The notes: generated by a model from the sequence alone, not told the origin. A stretch of 64,000 nt of DNA from Capitulum mitella (GCA_030062745.1 CP099842.1:31348901-31412900), one strand, 5' to 3'; numbered from the stretch's first letter, positions 17,808 to 29,006 are shown. A program made the numbers and translations.

Positions 17808-19320
17808 GCTTTATTTTTATTGCATTGGACTCATAATTAGTATGCATTGTCTGTTCCAACTTCTGCACACCCAGAATGAACTTACATAGGAATTGTTGGT
17901 GCTGTGCTAGACTGCAAACCAAGTCTGGAAAAGGTGCTGTTTTTTGGTGTTGCAGAACATCAGGAAATGCATCCCAAAAACATTTTATATTCCAAAATGT
18001 TGCACATGCACCTCCAGCAAAAAACTACACCATAGCCATGATGACAATTTCCAACTATAAGTGAATGACTGTCTCCATTTAGTGAGAAGCAGGTATGATG
18101 TCATAAGTCATGTCTGACTGACACTAAGAATGCCAGCTTAAACCAGTACTATTTGTACAAAATTTTGTGCTCCAAAACAAATTGTATACTCTGGCACCAA
18201 GAACTAAAACCTAGTTTACATCCTTTAAGCCATCTCATGACTTTGTCAGGAGTAACCAGGGTACTGTGGTACTCTGCAAGATTCTGATTTTCATGTAAAG
18301 AATTTATACTCATCCAGGCTGTTTTCCTTTATTCCCAATAGTGTGCATAAGCACACAGCAAAGCTGTCAACTGCAAAAGTGCATGCTAGATGTTGCCTCT
18401 AGACCTACGGCATCTTGCAAAAAGCTTTCAAAATATTTACCATCCCAGTGTAGCAAAAGTATTTGCAAGTGTTTTGCTCCTTTTTTCCAGGAAAACTATG
18501 GCTAGTTCATCTGAAATAGCAGTAAATGTCTGTCATAGAAAAAAGCATAGCAAGGTAGAATTCAAGGGCATATTTCCTATACTGAATGCAGAAGATGAAC
18601 CATATACAGTAGTCCTGAATGGATCATGTGGCATTGTTTCTGAAGAAGATGTGGCTGGCTTAAAGGCTGTGGTAAGTCACATTTTATGTTTGTTTCTAAT
18701 TATACTCAGTTTTTGCATCTGTTTCTTTATGACAACTTTTCCTTGCATGTTTCTTGCTTGCATTCCACCATGTGTGTGTACAGCAGGGTTGGACTAGGTT
18801 TGTTTTTTGATGTTCAGAAAAAAAACATTTCATACTCCAAAAGTTTGATTCACCACCTCCATCAAAAAGCTGCATTATTATCATGTCAACAGAGTCCTAA
18901 CTCTGTAAACAAATGACTCTGTCTCAAATGAGTAAGAAGCAGGTGTGACTTCATAATTGACTTATGCCAAAAATGCCACCTTAAACCAGTATTACTCTTA
19001 GCTGAAAATTATGCTCCATTACCAACAACAAAAACCGAATTTCCAACCATGGTGTACAGTAGAATTATGTAATGATTAATTTATGCATCTTTATGAATGT
19101 CATGGTAATATGGCATGTTTTGTCTGTGTGTCAGGCCATATGAATGCTTCTCTGTGCCAAATAGTCATTCTATGGATGCTAATGTCACATGATAAATATT
19201 CATATTTTTAGGGATCTTTTGGTACAGAAGTTGCTGAAGATGTCTTGGATAGATACATGCAAATTCAGGAAGCATTGTTGCTTGGTGAAGATGTTCCCTT
19301 CAGAGACATGTTTTTCCTTC
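17808..19320. other. CpG desert over the 5' part of TSEN2
   Basis: Reading base by base, only about two CG dinucleotides occur in about 1.5 kb (near 18408 and 19026). CpG becomes frequent abruptly at 19322, inside TSEN2 coding exon 2. TG and CA are abundant in the desert, as expected from methyl-cytosine decay. Confidence 0.85.
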
Positions 19321-22300
19321 TCGACTCAGTACGTCGAAGCCACCGACAACAAGATGATCGCATGTCGTCAGAGGGTGCTGACCCCGAAACCCCCTGTGAC
19401 ACGCCGATGGATGAATCGAAAGACTCTGCCTCCTCGGACACGTCAGCAGACGACCTTGGTCTGGACGAGGCATCACCCGCAGAAGGCGGTCTCTCCCCGG
19501 ACAGCGCTGACGACGCCGAGTCCGACGCTGACCTCGCCGCGACCCCCGGCGCCGCCGCGGCCCCCGTGCGCCGCCTGGTGCTGCAGCCGGAGGAGGTGCT
19601 GTTTCTGTCGCACGCGCTGGGCTGCGCGCGCGTGCAGGAGGAGCGCGGCGCCGAGCTGACCGGGGACGCGCTGTTCGCCCGCCTGTCGGCCGGAGACCGG
19701 CACCTGGCGGCGCGGTACGCGGCCTACCTGGCGCTCCGGGCCCGTGGCTGGGTGGTCCGCGACGGCCTCCTCTCTGGGGCAGACTTCGGTGAGCTCCTTG
19801 CTCTGCCGTAGTTGCTTGCTGTCGGCAGTTAGTTATTTGAAAGTATAGTTTTAAAAAGCTGTTAGCAAGTCACACAGACTACTTTTACTGGCTGTAAAAG
19901 TAGCCACAAGTAGTCACACAGACTACTTTTACTGGCTGTAAAAGTAGTCTGTGTGACTTGTCCTTTGCGTATAACGCCCGACACCTGCCGGTCCGTCGCC
20001 CCATCTTTACTCCCTGCCTGGGCGTCGCAGCACCTCTGCCTTGTGATTCAGACGTCCAGGCGCGGTCGGTACCGGTCAGAATGCGTCCCTGACACGGCTG
20101 ACCGTGCCGGCAGTGGTGTACCGGCGCGGGCCGGCCTTCTACCACGCGTCGCTGGTGGCTACCGTGCAGGTGGTGAGCGCCGAGTCGCGGAGGTCGGTGC
20201 CCGAGCTGAGCTGGCGCGCCACCAGCTGGTTGTACCTGGCCGGGCTCTGCCGGGCCGCCGAGCAAGCCGCCAAGGTGAGACGAGTCAGGGCCCTTACCCT
20301 GGCCAAGCAGGCCGCCAAGGTGAGACGAGTCAGGGCCCTTACCCTGGCCGAGCAGGCGGCCAAGGTGAGACGAGTCAGGGCCCGTACCCTGGCTGAGCAG
20401 GCCGCCAAGGTGAGACGAGTCAGGGCCCTTACCCTGGCCGAGCAGGCGGCCAAGGTGAGACGAGTCAGGGCCCGTACCCTGGCTGAGCAGGCCGCCAAGG
20501 TGAGACGAGTCAGGGCCCTTACCCTGGCCGAGCAGGCCGCCAAGGTGAGACGAGTCAGAGCCCTTACCCTGGCCGAGCAGGCGGCCAAGGTGAGACGAGT
20601 CAGAGCCCTTACCCTGGCCGAGCAGGCCGCCAAGGTGAGACGAGTCAGAGCCCTTACCCTGGCTGAGCAGGCGGCCAAGGTGAGACGAGTCAGGGCCCTT
20701 ACCCTGGCCGAGGAGGCCGCCAAGGTGAGACGAGTCAGAGCCCTTATCCTGGCCGAGCAGGCGGCCAAGGTGAGACGAGTCAGGGCCCGTACCCTGGCCG
20801 AGCAGGCGGCCAAGGTGAGACGAGTCAGGGCCCGTACCCTGGCTGAGCAGACTGTCAAGATAAGGGGAGTCAGGGCCCGTACTCTGGCAGTATGGGCTGA
20901 TGTAAAGTCGGCGCCATATGCAACGCCCCAGTAAGAGTTGACCGACCCCACAGCGGGGGGGGGGGGGCAGAGCGAGCTAACGCTATCATCATGAAATCCA
21001 CAAATATTTTGGCCTGCCATTCCATGCCAGCATTCATCAATAACCACAGCGAAGACTCTCGATACCGCCGACCCAGTGAAAGTAGCTGATGGTCCCCGTT
21101 ACCTTATGGTAACGTTCTTGGTTCATACGCGGTTTGTGACGGGCGCTTACGTTCAGTTCTGAAAAGGAACCAGCGCGAATTGACCCGAAACAGGAAAGGT
21201 CGCGTAGATCACAGCAGCCATGTCGAGGCGTGGCGGCACGCCAGAATGCCGTCTGGACCGGTGCCCGGGAAGCTATGCCAAATGGATATACTTGAGCGGC
21301 GGGGTCAGGACGTGCGCCGCAAGCTTCGCTTCATTTCGACCGCGACCCGAACACGATCCAGTTCAAAGTGGGAGTCAGATTCATCATGAAGGATAGGCGA
21401 ATGCTTTTCTTCGCAGTCTGATTCCAAATACCAGCTTTTCTCTGGCGTTGCTCATTGAAATAGACGTTTTGCGAAAATTTGGATGGCTGGTGACCATGGC
21501 GATGGATATAAAGCGTACGACCGATTGGTGATATCGGGTTTGAAGTGAAAAACAATTGGTAATTATTGGAAATTGCATTGTACTTGTGATGCGCCGTAGG
21601 GCTGTGGGCATCGACTTGGAGACAAGCGTTGTTGGATTAGTCGTCTCAAAGCCTTTTACGCGATGTAAGGTCAAACACATAAACGTTTTCTCAGTTCCTT
21701 TTTTTAGTCCTTTTCAATTCATTTTCCTTCTCCGCACAAACAAGGACTTGTTAAGCTTTTTCCCATGCTGTTTCACGGCGTCATAAAATTCGTTCAGCCG
21801 CCGCGGTAGTCGAAGAGGCCTAGCACTGAATTTGAGGACTCGTATTACGGGACCAGCTTTTGCGAGACAGTTGCATAGGCCGGTCCGTGTGTTCAACCCT
21901 GTGTACTGTCACCGACGCCGGCATTAACCAGGACGGTCAGCGACCCTGGGCTCGATGCCTGTCGCAAACTGTTTGGCACAGGACGTGTGACTGTTCAGAT
22001 ACGGAGATTGGTTTGGAGTTGATTAGGGATTCTTGGACGGCTGCTGATGTTTTCAGAACTATCAGATTAAGGGTAGATGTTTGAGAGGCTTTTTTACAAT
22101 AAGACGGGTTTAATTGTGATATTAATCAGACATAACGAGGGTGAAAGGATGAAGTGTAAGTTCCATTGCGTTGATGCCTCATAGGTAGAATCACTGACAA
22201 TGTAGTTATCGACATCGATCTGTGATAGCAAAACAGTAGTCTCCTGGAAAAATGCGGAAACAAAAGAGGCACGCACCGCCGAAGCCTCCGTCGATCCGCC

Positions 22301-25300
22301 GTTGCTGATATGCAGATTGCCAACCTCATCCAGTGCGATATACTTGATCCAAATTGCCGTCAAATATGTCCCAGTCCAAACACCAGGACGCGAAGAACCC
22401 GAGCTATCGTCAGCCAGCAGTTCAGTCACGCGCACACATGTCGGCAGACCCATTGTACCGTGTCTTTCCGGTTGGGGACGCAAACGTATGTGTTGCGTAT
22501 GCGAGACGTATTTCCTTGTGTTGTGTGTGCACGCATATATGTATGTGAGACGTGTCCCCTTCGCTCCGACGTGTGACAGAACAAGGGGGCCCCGGTCCCG
22601 AGGGTCCCTATATTTTGGTCGTATTTATATCCGCAGTAGGCAAACGGGTCGGTCGCCTCGTTTCATGTGGCCGTAATGTGACGCGTGGTATAACACCATC
22701 TGAGGGGTCGTGTAGCCTCTCCTGAGTAATTCCCCAGTGGCGCTGATTTAAAACCTTAGTCTTGCAAAATGCTTTCACCTGACCGCTACCTTCAGTCGAT
22801 ACGAATTAAAAAAAAAAACATGGGAAAGCTATTATCCGAAGTGAAACCAATAACGCCGGAGTACCAGATGCTGTTTATATATTTGTTTATTTATTTATTA
22901 GATCATAAGGACGTAATCGAAACAAGCCGGCCATTCAGATGCGTTAAAGTTGAAAGGTTAACAATAGCCACTCAGTCGTCATGCCAGACATAAACGCACA
23001 TAAACCCCACACTCGCGTACATGCTGTCAGCAGCTGCACAGGCACTCTCACGGTACGCCTTCAAGGGACATATTAGCATCTCTAGCCTGCACTAGGAGCT
23101 GATTATACTTTCGGACGACCTCACAGAAGAAGCGTCGCGTCCCTCCCTCCGTTCGGCTGTACGGTAGTGTCAGATCAGCGTCCTGGCGTGTGGAAACTTC
23201 ACGAAAAGAAAACATCAGTTTGGAGGAGAGCAACGAGAGCGTGGGGTTCCGTGTTCCAGCGAACTTTGAGAAGGACAGGAGCGTGGCGCTGGTACATCTG
23301 ACGGGCGGCGCGACAGCCGAAGTCATCCCTCATGTGCGAACTGGGATGTGGTCGAATTTTGGTCGGCAAGAATTACTCGCCGAAAAAAGATACCTTTTGC
23401 AGCCGTTTGGGGATCGTTGCTGTAAACAGACAAAACACCGGACGTGAGATATGACCACAGAGTTGACAGTCGTAGGAATTACGCATCCGGGAATGCAATG
23501 CCGTACGTGAGCCAATCCGATGAAGATAACAGCGCATTTTTTATGGCATGCGACACATGAGCGTCATGCGTCAAGAACTGGCCGAAAATCCCGCCAGAGC
23601 CAGGACAGGCGGACCTCACGGACGCTGTCTGGACGAGACGCAGAGGAAATGGATTCAGCGCCGTGACAGTTCTGATTAGAACCAAAGACCATACCTTCAT
23701 GCTGCTGCTATTGGCTGGCTTGTGTGGTGAGACTGAGATCAAAGACCAACTGGGGGCGAAGCAGGGATAATGGACACCGAACCTCTTGGGAAGTTATGAA
23801 AAACCAAGGAAGCTGTTTACATTCACGTTGGCTACCAAAGAACCCATCAACCAGCCAAGTGTGGACGTCGTTCCACTCTTGCTGGTATTCCTGCGCACAA
23901 GATCGCTATCTGGAAAACTCAACTCGAGGGAGGCAAAGAAGGAGAAGTTACAGTTCTCCAAAGGTTGTCCTTCTCGATAGCTCATTGGCAGTGTCGGACT
24001 CATGTCGGACTCCTAATAGCAAGGTTGCGGGCTCTCAGTTTTTGTTTGCAGTATTTATTTGGGAACTCATGTGACGACTAGTCACCGAAATGCACCGTCC
24101 ATTGACGTCAACAGCTGATGACGGCTGGAAGTCCTACTGGCCGACACGTAATGTAACGAGTAATAGCGCACTCTTGATGAATGCAACAGTCCGAAATATG
24201 AACACATTTAATGTTTTAGCTTCTTTGTGAAGTATCCTCAGTTTCTGTCCTATTCTGACAGAACTTTTAAAAAATGGGCGTTAAAAGAAATGTCCCATCT
24301 GCAAGGTTTCATCAGTGTGATTGACAGCAGAGCGCAGAGTTTTACACCGATGGTTTATATGTACGGATGCCGTACTCTTTTGGGCAGGAATCGGAATTGG
24401 CTTATTATCTATCTGATGACGGGAGCGCCTTTCATGGGGTCCTTTAGTGCGAATTGAGGCGAAACGGCGGATATGGCCGGTCTAGGATTGCTGTGTCGCC
24501 GCCGCCTGAATTCAGTCACGCTCGCACTGCACTAGACTCGTTGGTGCGGCTGTGGATCATTCTTGGTAATCTGATGTGGTCAGAATAAGCAAGTTTACTT
24601 CAGGTATTACAGATATTTGCCCCCAGATTCTAGTTGTTATGTACGTCTGTCAAAGAAGAGAAACGAACTATTGAAAGGCGCTAACTTTGCAATTCGTTTA
24701 CTATCATCAGAGTAGGGAGCGAAGTTAAGCTTAGGCGCTTAAATTAAGCCTTTATCACGATGCATGCATCCGTCGTGATGTTTGATGCCGTTTGGATACC
24801 ATGTCCTTTCATTGAGATGTTTACAGACGCTATGAAATCATTAGGGCCATTTGTTGAAAGTATTCAACGCCTTTTATTCCGTGTCATGACAGGAACGGGA
24901 GCGCATGCTGCTGCCTTGCCCATTTGTATGATAATGGATGCTATGAGTGTCGGATTTACGCTGGTGATGGCTATTAATGTAGCTGTGTTTGAATTCTTTG
25001 TGTCACCTTTGAAATGACATTGGTGACGTTATGGTCTATTGACTGAATTCTAATGTGGTGATTATGTACCGCAGTTTAAAACGAGGAGGGTACCGCTCAC
25101 ATCGCCGTCAAATAGACATGTCAGTGTGCTGTTCCACACGTACGCAGCGAAACTTGACGCACTAGCTGGGTTGAACTTGCATACACTTTTAGCGCCAAAG
25201 TCATTCTTGTCCATGTTGATCTCCGCTTCTTGTTCACTGTGTTAGTGGGTCCGGGCCAGCCGGTAGTCTCCCTCCCTGCCGTCTCTGGACCGGTTCCTGC

Positions 25301-25478
25301 CGACTCTGTTCTGACGCCCGTCCGCCGCCAACAGGACGTCCTGCTGGTGCGTCTGCTGTGGCCGGACGGCCTGCGGGCCGCCGACCTGACGTTCCTGTCG
25401 CGGGTGGCCGTGCAGGAGGTGCACGTGCGCCGGTGGACCCCGGCCAGGCGACCGGACGGCGAGCGACCGCCGAGCTGA
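18498..25478 (+). CDS. TSEN2: TSEN2, catalytic subunit of tRNA-splicing endonuclease (4 exons)
   Basis: TSEN2 cuts the 5' splice site of intron-containing pre-tRNAs in the nucleus as part of the TSEN2/34/54/15 complex. Exons: 18498-18671, 19212-19788, 20114-20274, 25335-25478, giving 351 residues; phases chain exactly. A 3' splice site (TTTCCAG) seven bases before the ATG suggests a 5'UTR intron. The C-terminal nuclease domain is clear: ALGCARVQEE, then ARGWVVRDGLLSGADF, then VVYRRGPAFYHAS with catalytic Y253 and H261, then EQAAK|DVLLV with catalytic K304 as the last codon of exon 3, then VAVQEVHVRRW near the end. The spacing matches the Tyr/His/Lys triad of human TSEN2. The middle is an acidic, low-complexity linker (residues about 95-160), and the protein is shorter than human (465). 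The catalytic Lys codon abuts the 45 bp donor minisatellite in intron 3. Confidence 0.92.
19866..19960. repeat. perfect 23 bp palindrome with nested direct repeat, TSEN2 intron 2
   Basis: The arm at 19866-19888 is the exact reverse complement of 19938-19960. Inside, a 34 bp sequence is directly repeated at 19870-19903 and 19914-19947, and each copy can itself fold (CTACTTTTAC / GTAAAAGTAG). It lies wholly within the 325 bp intron between coding exons 2 and 3. Confidence 0.93.
20275..20859 (+). repeat. 13 x 45 bp minisatellite carrying the TSEN2 exon 3 splice donor
   Basis: Thirteen units of exactly 45 bp start at the first intron base of TSEN2 intron 3, followed by a diverged partial unit to about 20895. 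Each unit starts GTGAGACGAGTCAG and ends GCCGCCAAG or GCGGCCAAG, which repeats the last 18 bp of exon 3 (one mismatch). The exon-intron boundary has therefore been multiplied. GTGAGA donors preceded by AAG occur at 20275 and every 45 bp to 20815, 13 in all; the junction after unit 13 has ATAAGG instead. The sense frame is open throughout, encoding VRRVRALTLAEQAAK repeats, and reaches a stop at about 20934. Confidence 0.97.
20896..25334 (+). other. remainder of TSEN2 intron 3
   Basis: About 4.4 kb of unique-looking intronic sequence with only short unsupported open frames. Apart from the G13 run, no transposon ends, RNA genes or coding exons could be recognised. The intron ends with CCGCCAACAG at 25334. 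Confidence 0.6.
20955..20967 (+). repeat. G13 homopolymer in TSEN2 intron 3
   Basis: Thirteen consecutive G residues shortly after the donor minisatellite and the stop of its open frame. It could nucleate G-quadruplex structure in the nascent intron. Confidence 0.9.
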
Positions 25479-25548
25479 CGGCCGCCGGCCGTCTGGCCGC
25501 CCGGCTGACGGCCGCCGGCAGCGACCCGTCCGCCCTGGTCCGCCGAAG

Positions 25549-25796
25549 GTAAGATCGAGCGGACGGGGGTCGAGAGTGTGTAAGATCGAGCGGACGGGGG
25601 TCGAGAGTGTGTAAGATCGAGCGGACGGGGGTCGAGAGTGTGTAAGATCGAGCGGACGGGGGTCGAGAGTGTGTAAGATCGAGCGGACGGGGGTCGAGAG
25701 TGTGTAAGATCGAGCGGACGGGGGTCGAGAGTGTGTAAGATCGAGCGGACGGGAGTCGAGAGTGTGTAAGATCGAGCGGACGGGAGTCGAGAGTGT
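25549..25796 (+). repeat. 8 x 31 bp minisatellite after the TSEN2 stop
   Basis: Eight units of 31 bp, each starting GTAAGATCGAGCGGACGG; the last two carry a G-to-A change in the central G run. The first unit is preceded by CCGAAG, so the array begins at a sequence that reads as a good 5' splice site (AAG|GTAAGA), 70 bp past the TSEN2 stop. The later copies have TGT|GTAAGA. Confidence 0.95.
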
Positions 25797-27155
25797 ATTT
25801 GGTGTTACGTCCGGCAATTTGTGAAGCGGCCAGGGAAAGGTTGTGAATCATTGTTCACGATGTTTGCATTTTGCGGTGGACGCTCGGGGTCATTGCCATG
25901 TGGTAGGTGCATTGTTTTGGGAGGATTTGCTCCTCCATGTGTGTGTGTGTTTCGTTTTTTCCATGTTTCTTAGGTAAACCGTCTCGTAATCATGTCCGAA
26001 TTATCTGGCCACTCCGGATGTTTCTAACCAAACCTGCAGTAAAACAAAATGCTCGTAGAACAACTGAAACGAAGTGATGAACTGTGGAACCTAAAGCCAT
26101 TTCAGAGAAATCATTGATAATCAAAGATAATCAAATTTGAATTTGACATTGATTGAGACAAAACAAAAAAAGACATTGACGTTGAGACAAAACATTGACA
26201 ATCAAAGATAGTTCGAGAGTCGTTTTTGCGCAGTTTGCACTCACGCGAGAGCTGCTTATGCAACCATTGGACTGTTATCATATTATGGGATAACGGTGGT
26301 AGTTACTCAGTATGTATGATCATTGCTCTGATGCGGCAACGTTATCAGCCAGTCTGTATACCGCCGCTTTTGAGAACTTGCAAGGTAACGGTACAGAACC
26401 TGTCGGCGTGACTGACGGCGCGTATTACATGCAGCAAGTTTTCAGAGAAGAAAATAGGTACTTGTCAGGGGCAGTCGTTCCTTGAATCATCCAGCTGTTT
26501 GCGAGTACGAATGTTGCGTTGCGGTGCCACTGGACGAAATGTTGTAATCTCGGCACATTTTGCGTTGTTTGTAGCGCAAAGTCTGCGTTGTTCCTGGCGG
26601 CTTGTTTTATACACGAACGTAGCATACCTGAGATTATGTCAAGACACTGTCGACACCAACCATGGCAATGTCCATTCACTTACAAACCTCGAATGACCAA
26701 GGTCTTTACACATTCCGCATGGCGTAGGGGCAAATCGGCCTCTCGCGAATAACTTAACAGTGGCAGTGTTGTCGCTTAGTGTGTAGAACCACACGTACTA
26801 TACAATGACGTCAGGGCACTCAGACTTCCTGCCAGGCCTACCCCGATATGACACAGGCTGGAATGAACAGCAGACGCCACCTCAAGTCCACTCATGCGAA
26901 AGACACATTCCTGAATTCAAGCTTCACACGACCGCTCAACGCGCGCAGACGGCAGCCAAAGTGTACCCGCTTCAAATGCATACAAATAGCATGATCACTG
27001 AAAATAAGAAAGGCAATGTCGATACGGAAGACGGACGCCACTGTCGGTCACGAGTACCTCAAGCGCCTGCAGCCTCCGTCCTGGTGAACCCTGCCATAGG
27101 CGGCAACAGCTTTCTCAACGACGGCACGCCGCTCCACCGAGCATTCTGCGACCTC
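25797..27155. other. intergenic between TSEN2 and the carrier gene
   Basis: Contains the presumed 3' ends of two convergent genes. No clear AATAAA was identified for either one. A long plus-strand open frame from 26805 into 27578 is an antisense shadow of the low-complexity carrier tail and was not called. Confidence 0.5.
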
Positions 27156-29006
27156 TCACTGCGCGCTGCCGGCGCCGGCGCTGTTAGCGCCTCCACTGCT
27201 GAGGCGGCTGGCGTTGCCATTGCTGCTGTTGCCGTCGTTGCTCGCGCTGACGCTGCCGGGGCTCCCGGCGGCGCTGCTGGTGCTGCCGCCGCTGCCGGCG
27301 GCGGCGACGGTGGCGATTCCGCCGGCGGCGCTGCCCTTGGCGCTGCTGCCGTCCTTACCGGCGCTGCCGGCGATCATCTCGTAGATGAGGAACACGCAGC
27401 AGACGTTGGGCATGACGTGCAGCAGGTAGGGAAACATGCCGCGGTACATGCCGCGGACGCCGTCCTGCCACATCACCCGCCTGATGACGTCCATCGAGCC
27501 GGCGTAACTGGCGCGGTGGTCCTGCAGTCGCGCCCGCACCACCTGCGGACAGAGGCAGAGGGAGGTCACGCAGGGTGACGGGCGCACCGCCTCCCGGCGG
27601 AGGGAGAGTAATGGTAACCCTGCGGAGTGCCGGAGTGCGCGGGATTGGGGGACATACGATAGATCTGGGGAAAGCAGCGTTGAGAACCCGATTTCCAAAC
27701 CGCTGCCCGCTGCGCGGGCAAACGGAGGACATGCGTGTTTTGCGCCGCCTCCGCGGCCCTCCATCTCGAAGGCCCGCTGGAGGTTTCCGGTTTCCGCGGC
27801 CGTGCCGTCCGTCGCCGCGACGCCGCTCCGACGTACCTGGTATGGATACGTGATGATGGCGGCGAACAGCTTGGAGAGCGCGGCGCACTGCAGGTACGCT
27901 GCGGTGTTCAGTCGACTGTTGGTGGGCTGCGTGTGGTACCGGTTGTAGGACGTCTTGAGCTCCTCATACGCCATGAACTGAAGCGCGCCGTGAGAGACGC
28001 CCCAGACGCCCGGCAGGAAGCCGCGGTAGAGACCGCGCGCGCCCTCTGCCTTGTAGGTCTTCCACAGGGCGTCCAGCATGCCTTTGAACCGCTTGTGCTC
28101 CGGCAGCTTTGCGTCCTTCGGCGACTGCAGACAGAGGCTGGGAAGCGGGAACAGACGTTAGGTGGCGAAGGTGGCTTTGAAAGGTCGGTGCTGGTGTCAC
28201 CTTCACGGCAAGTTGTGGAATGTTTTAAGTGTATAGGTTTTTAATCCACCGGCGACGGTTAGGCTCTCGCTGCCACCAATCGTTCACCGCGCAATGCCCT
28301 GTAACGGGCTGCCTTTTAGCGATGCGGTCAGCTGTCGAAGTTTGCATTGTCGCTGCGTCGTATAGATGGCGCTGATGGGTGCTCACCGTGTCCTTGCAAC
28401 GCTTAGTGGGTTTGTCAAGGCTAGCGTCAGGATCCCGGCCTCGGAGGCGACCAGTAAGTGGCGCGCCGCGCCCAGCTCGTGGGTGTCGTCTCCTGACTGC
28501 ATCCACGACTTGATCGAGTTGTAGCTGCGGAGACAGGCGTGGCGGTTAGCTGCATCGCGAGGTCGAACAAAGCGCCGCGAGAATTCGACGGACTGTCGTG
28601 CAAGGCTTATCTGTTATCTGGTCTGCCGAGGCGGGTGCTTCCGCGAACTTCAGTTCTCAGAACTGAGCCGGGGTTCGCCCTCGAGTGGCGGTGACGCGGC
28701 ACGGGGTTCCCGGCACGCGTGTCATACTCACAACATGAAGTAGAAGCCCCAGGAGGCGCCGGCGCCCCACAGGTTGGGCGTGACGCCGCGGTACAGGCCG
28801 CGGTAGCCCTCCGTCTGCGTGATGCCGGTGAAGGCTGGCAGCAGGCCGCGCGTGCTCTGCCGGCCGCCGTCGTCGGCCGCGAACCGGATCTTGATGAGGT
28901 CGAGCGGGTGCAGCAGCAGCGTCGACGTGACGCCGCCGACGACGCCGCCAGCCAAGTGCCGCATCGGCACCGGCCCCGAGACGGGCGCGGCGGCGGCGGC
29001 CGTCAT
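27156..29006 (-). CDS. SLC25A32: SLC25A32-like mitochondrial carrier (folate/FAD type), 4 exons
   Basis: Mitochondrial carrier family protein of the inner membrane; the closest recalled relative is SLC25A32, which imports folate or FAD. Exons in transcript order: 29006-28732, 28524-28387, 28137-27837, 27542-27156; phases chain to 366 residues. The start is the ATG at 29006; the open frame extends upstream without another ATG. The three carrier signatures are HPLDLIKIRFA, TNPLSVARTRL and YPYQVVRARLQ. The second is atypical, as in SLC25A32 where a Trp (PLWVTK) replaces the acid; here it is Ser. GLYRGVTPNLWGAGASWGFY and GVSHGALQFMAYE are also typical. Oddities are a roughly 70-residue Ser/Gly/Ala tail absent from known carriers, and an open, frame-preserving intron 3. 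Confidence 0.88.
27543..27836 (-). other. retainable intron 3 of the carrier gene
   Basis: The intron has a GTACGT donor and a CCGCAG acceptor but is 294 nt, a multiple of three, and has no in-frame stop. Retention would insert 98 residues between YPYQ and VVRARLQ, splitting the third carrier signature, so the spliced form is taken as the functional one. Confidence 0.8.

Noticed and set aside
20275-20859. Regular repeats resembling a CRISPR array
   Set aside because: The units are contiguous with no unique spacers, and the genome is eukaryotic.
20139-21047. 302-residue minus-strand open frame with 15-residue repeats
   Set aside because: It is the antisense of the 45 bp minisatellite; a repeat length divisible by three keeps all its frames open. 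No other coding sign.
23048-23447. Overlapping open frames on both strands
   Set aside because: No familiar motif, lies inside TSEN2 intron 3, and has no splice-site or homology support.
26805-27578. 257-residue plus-strand open frame
   Set aside because: Most of it is antisense to the carrier's low-complexity tail; the first part has no recognisable motif.
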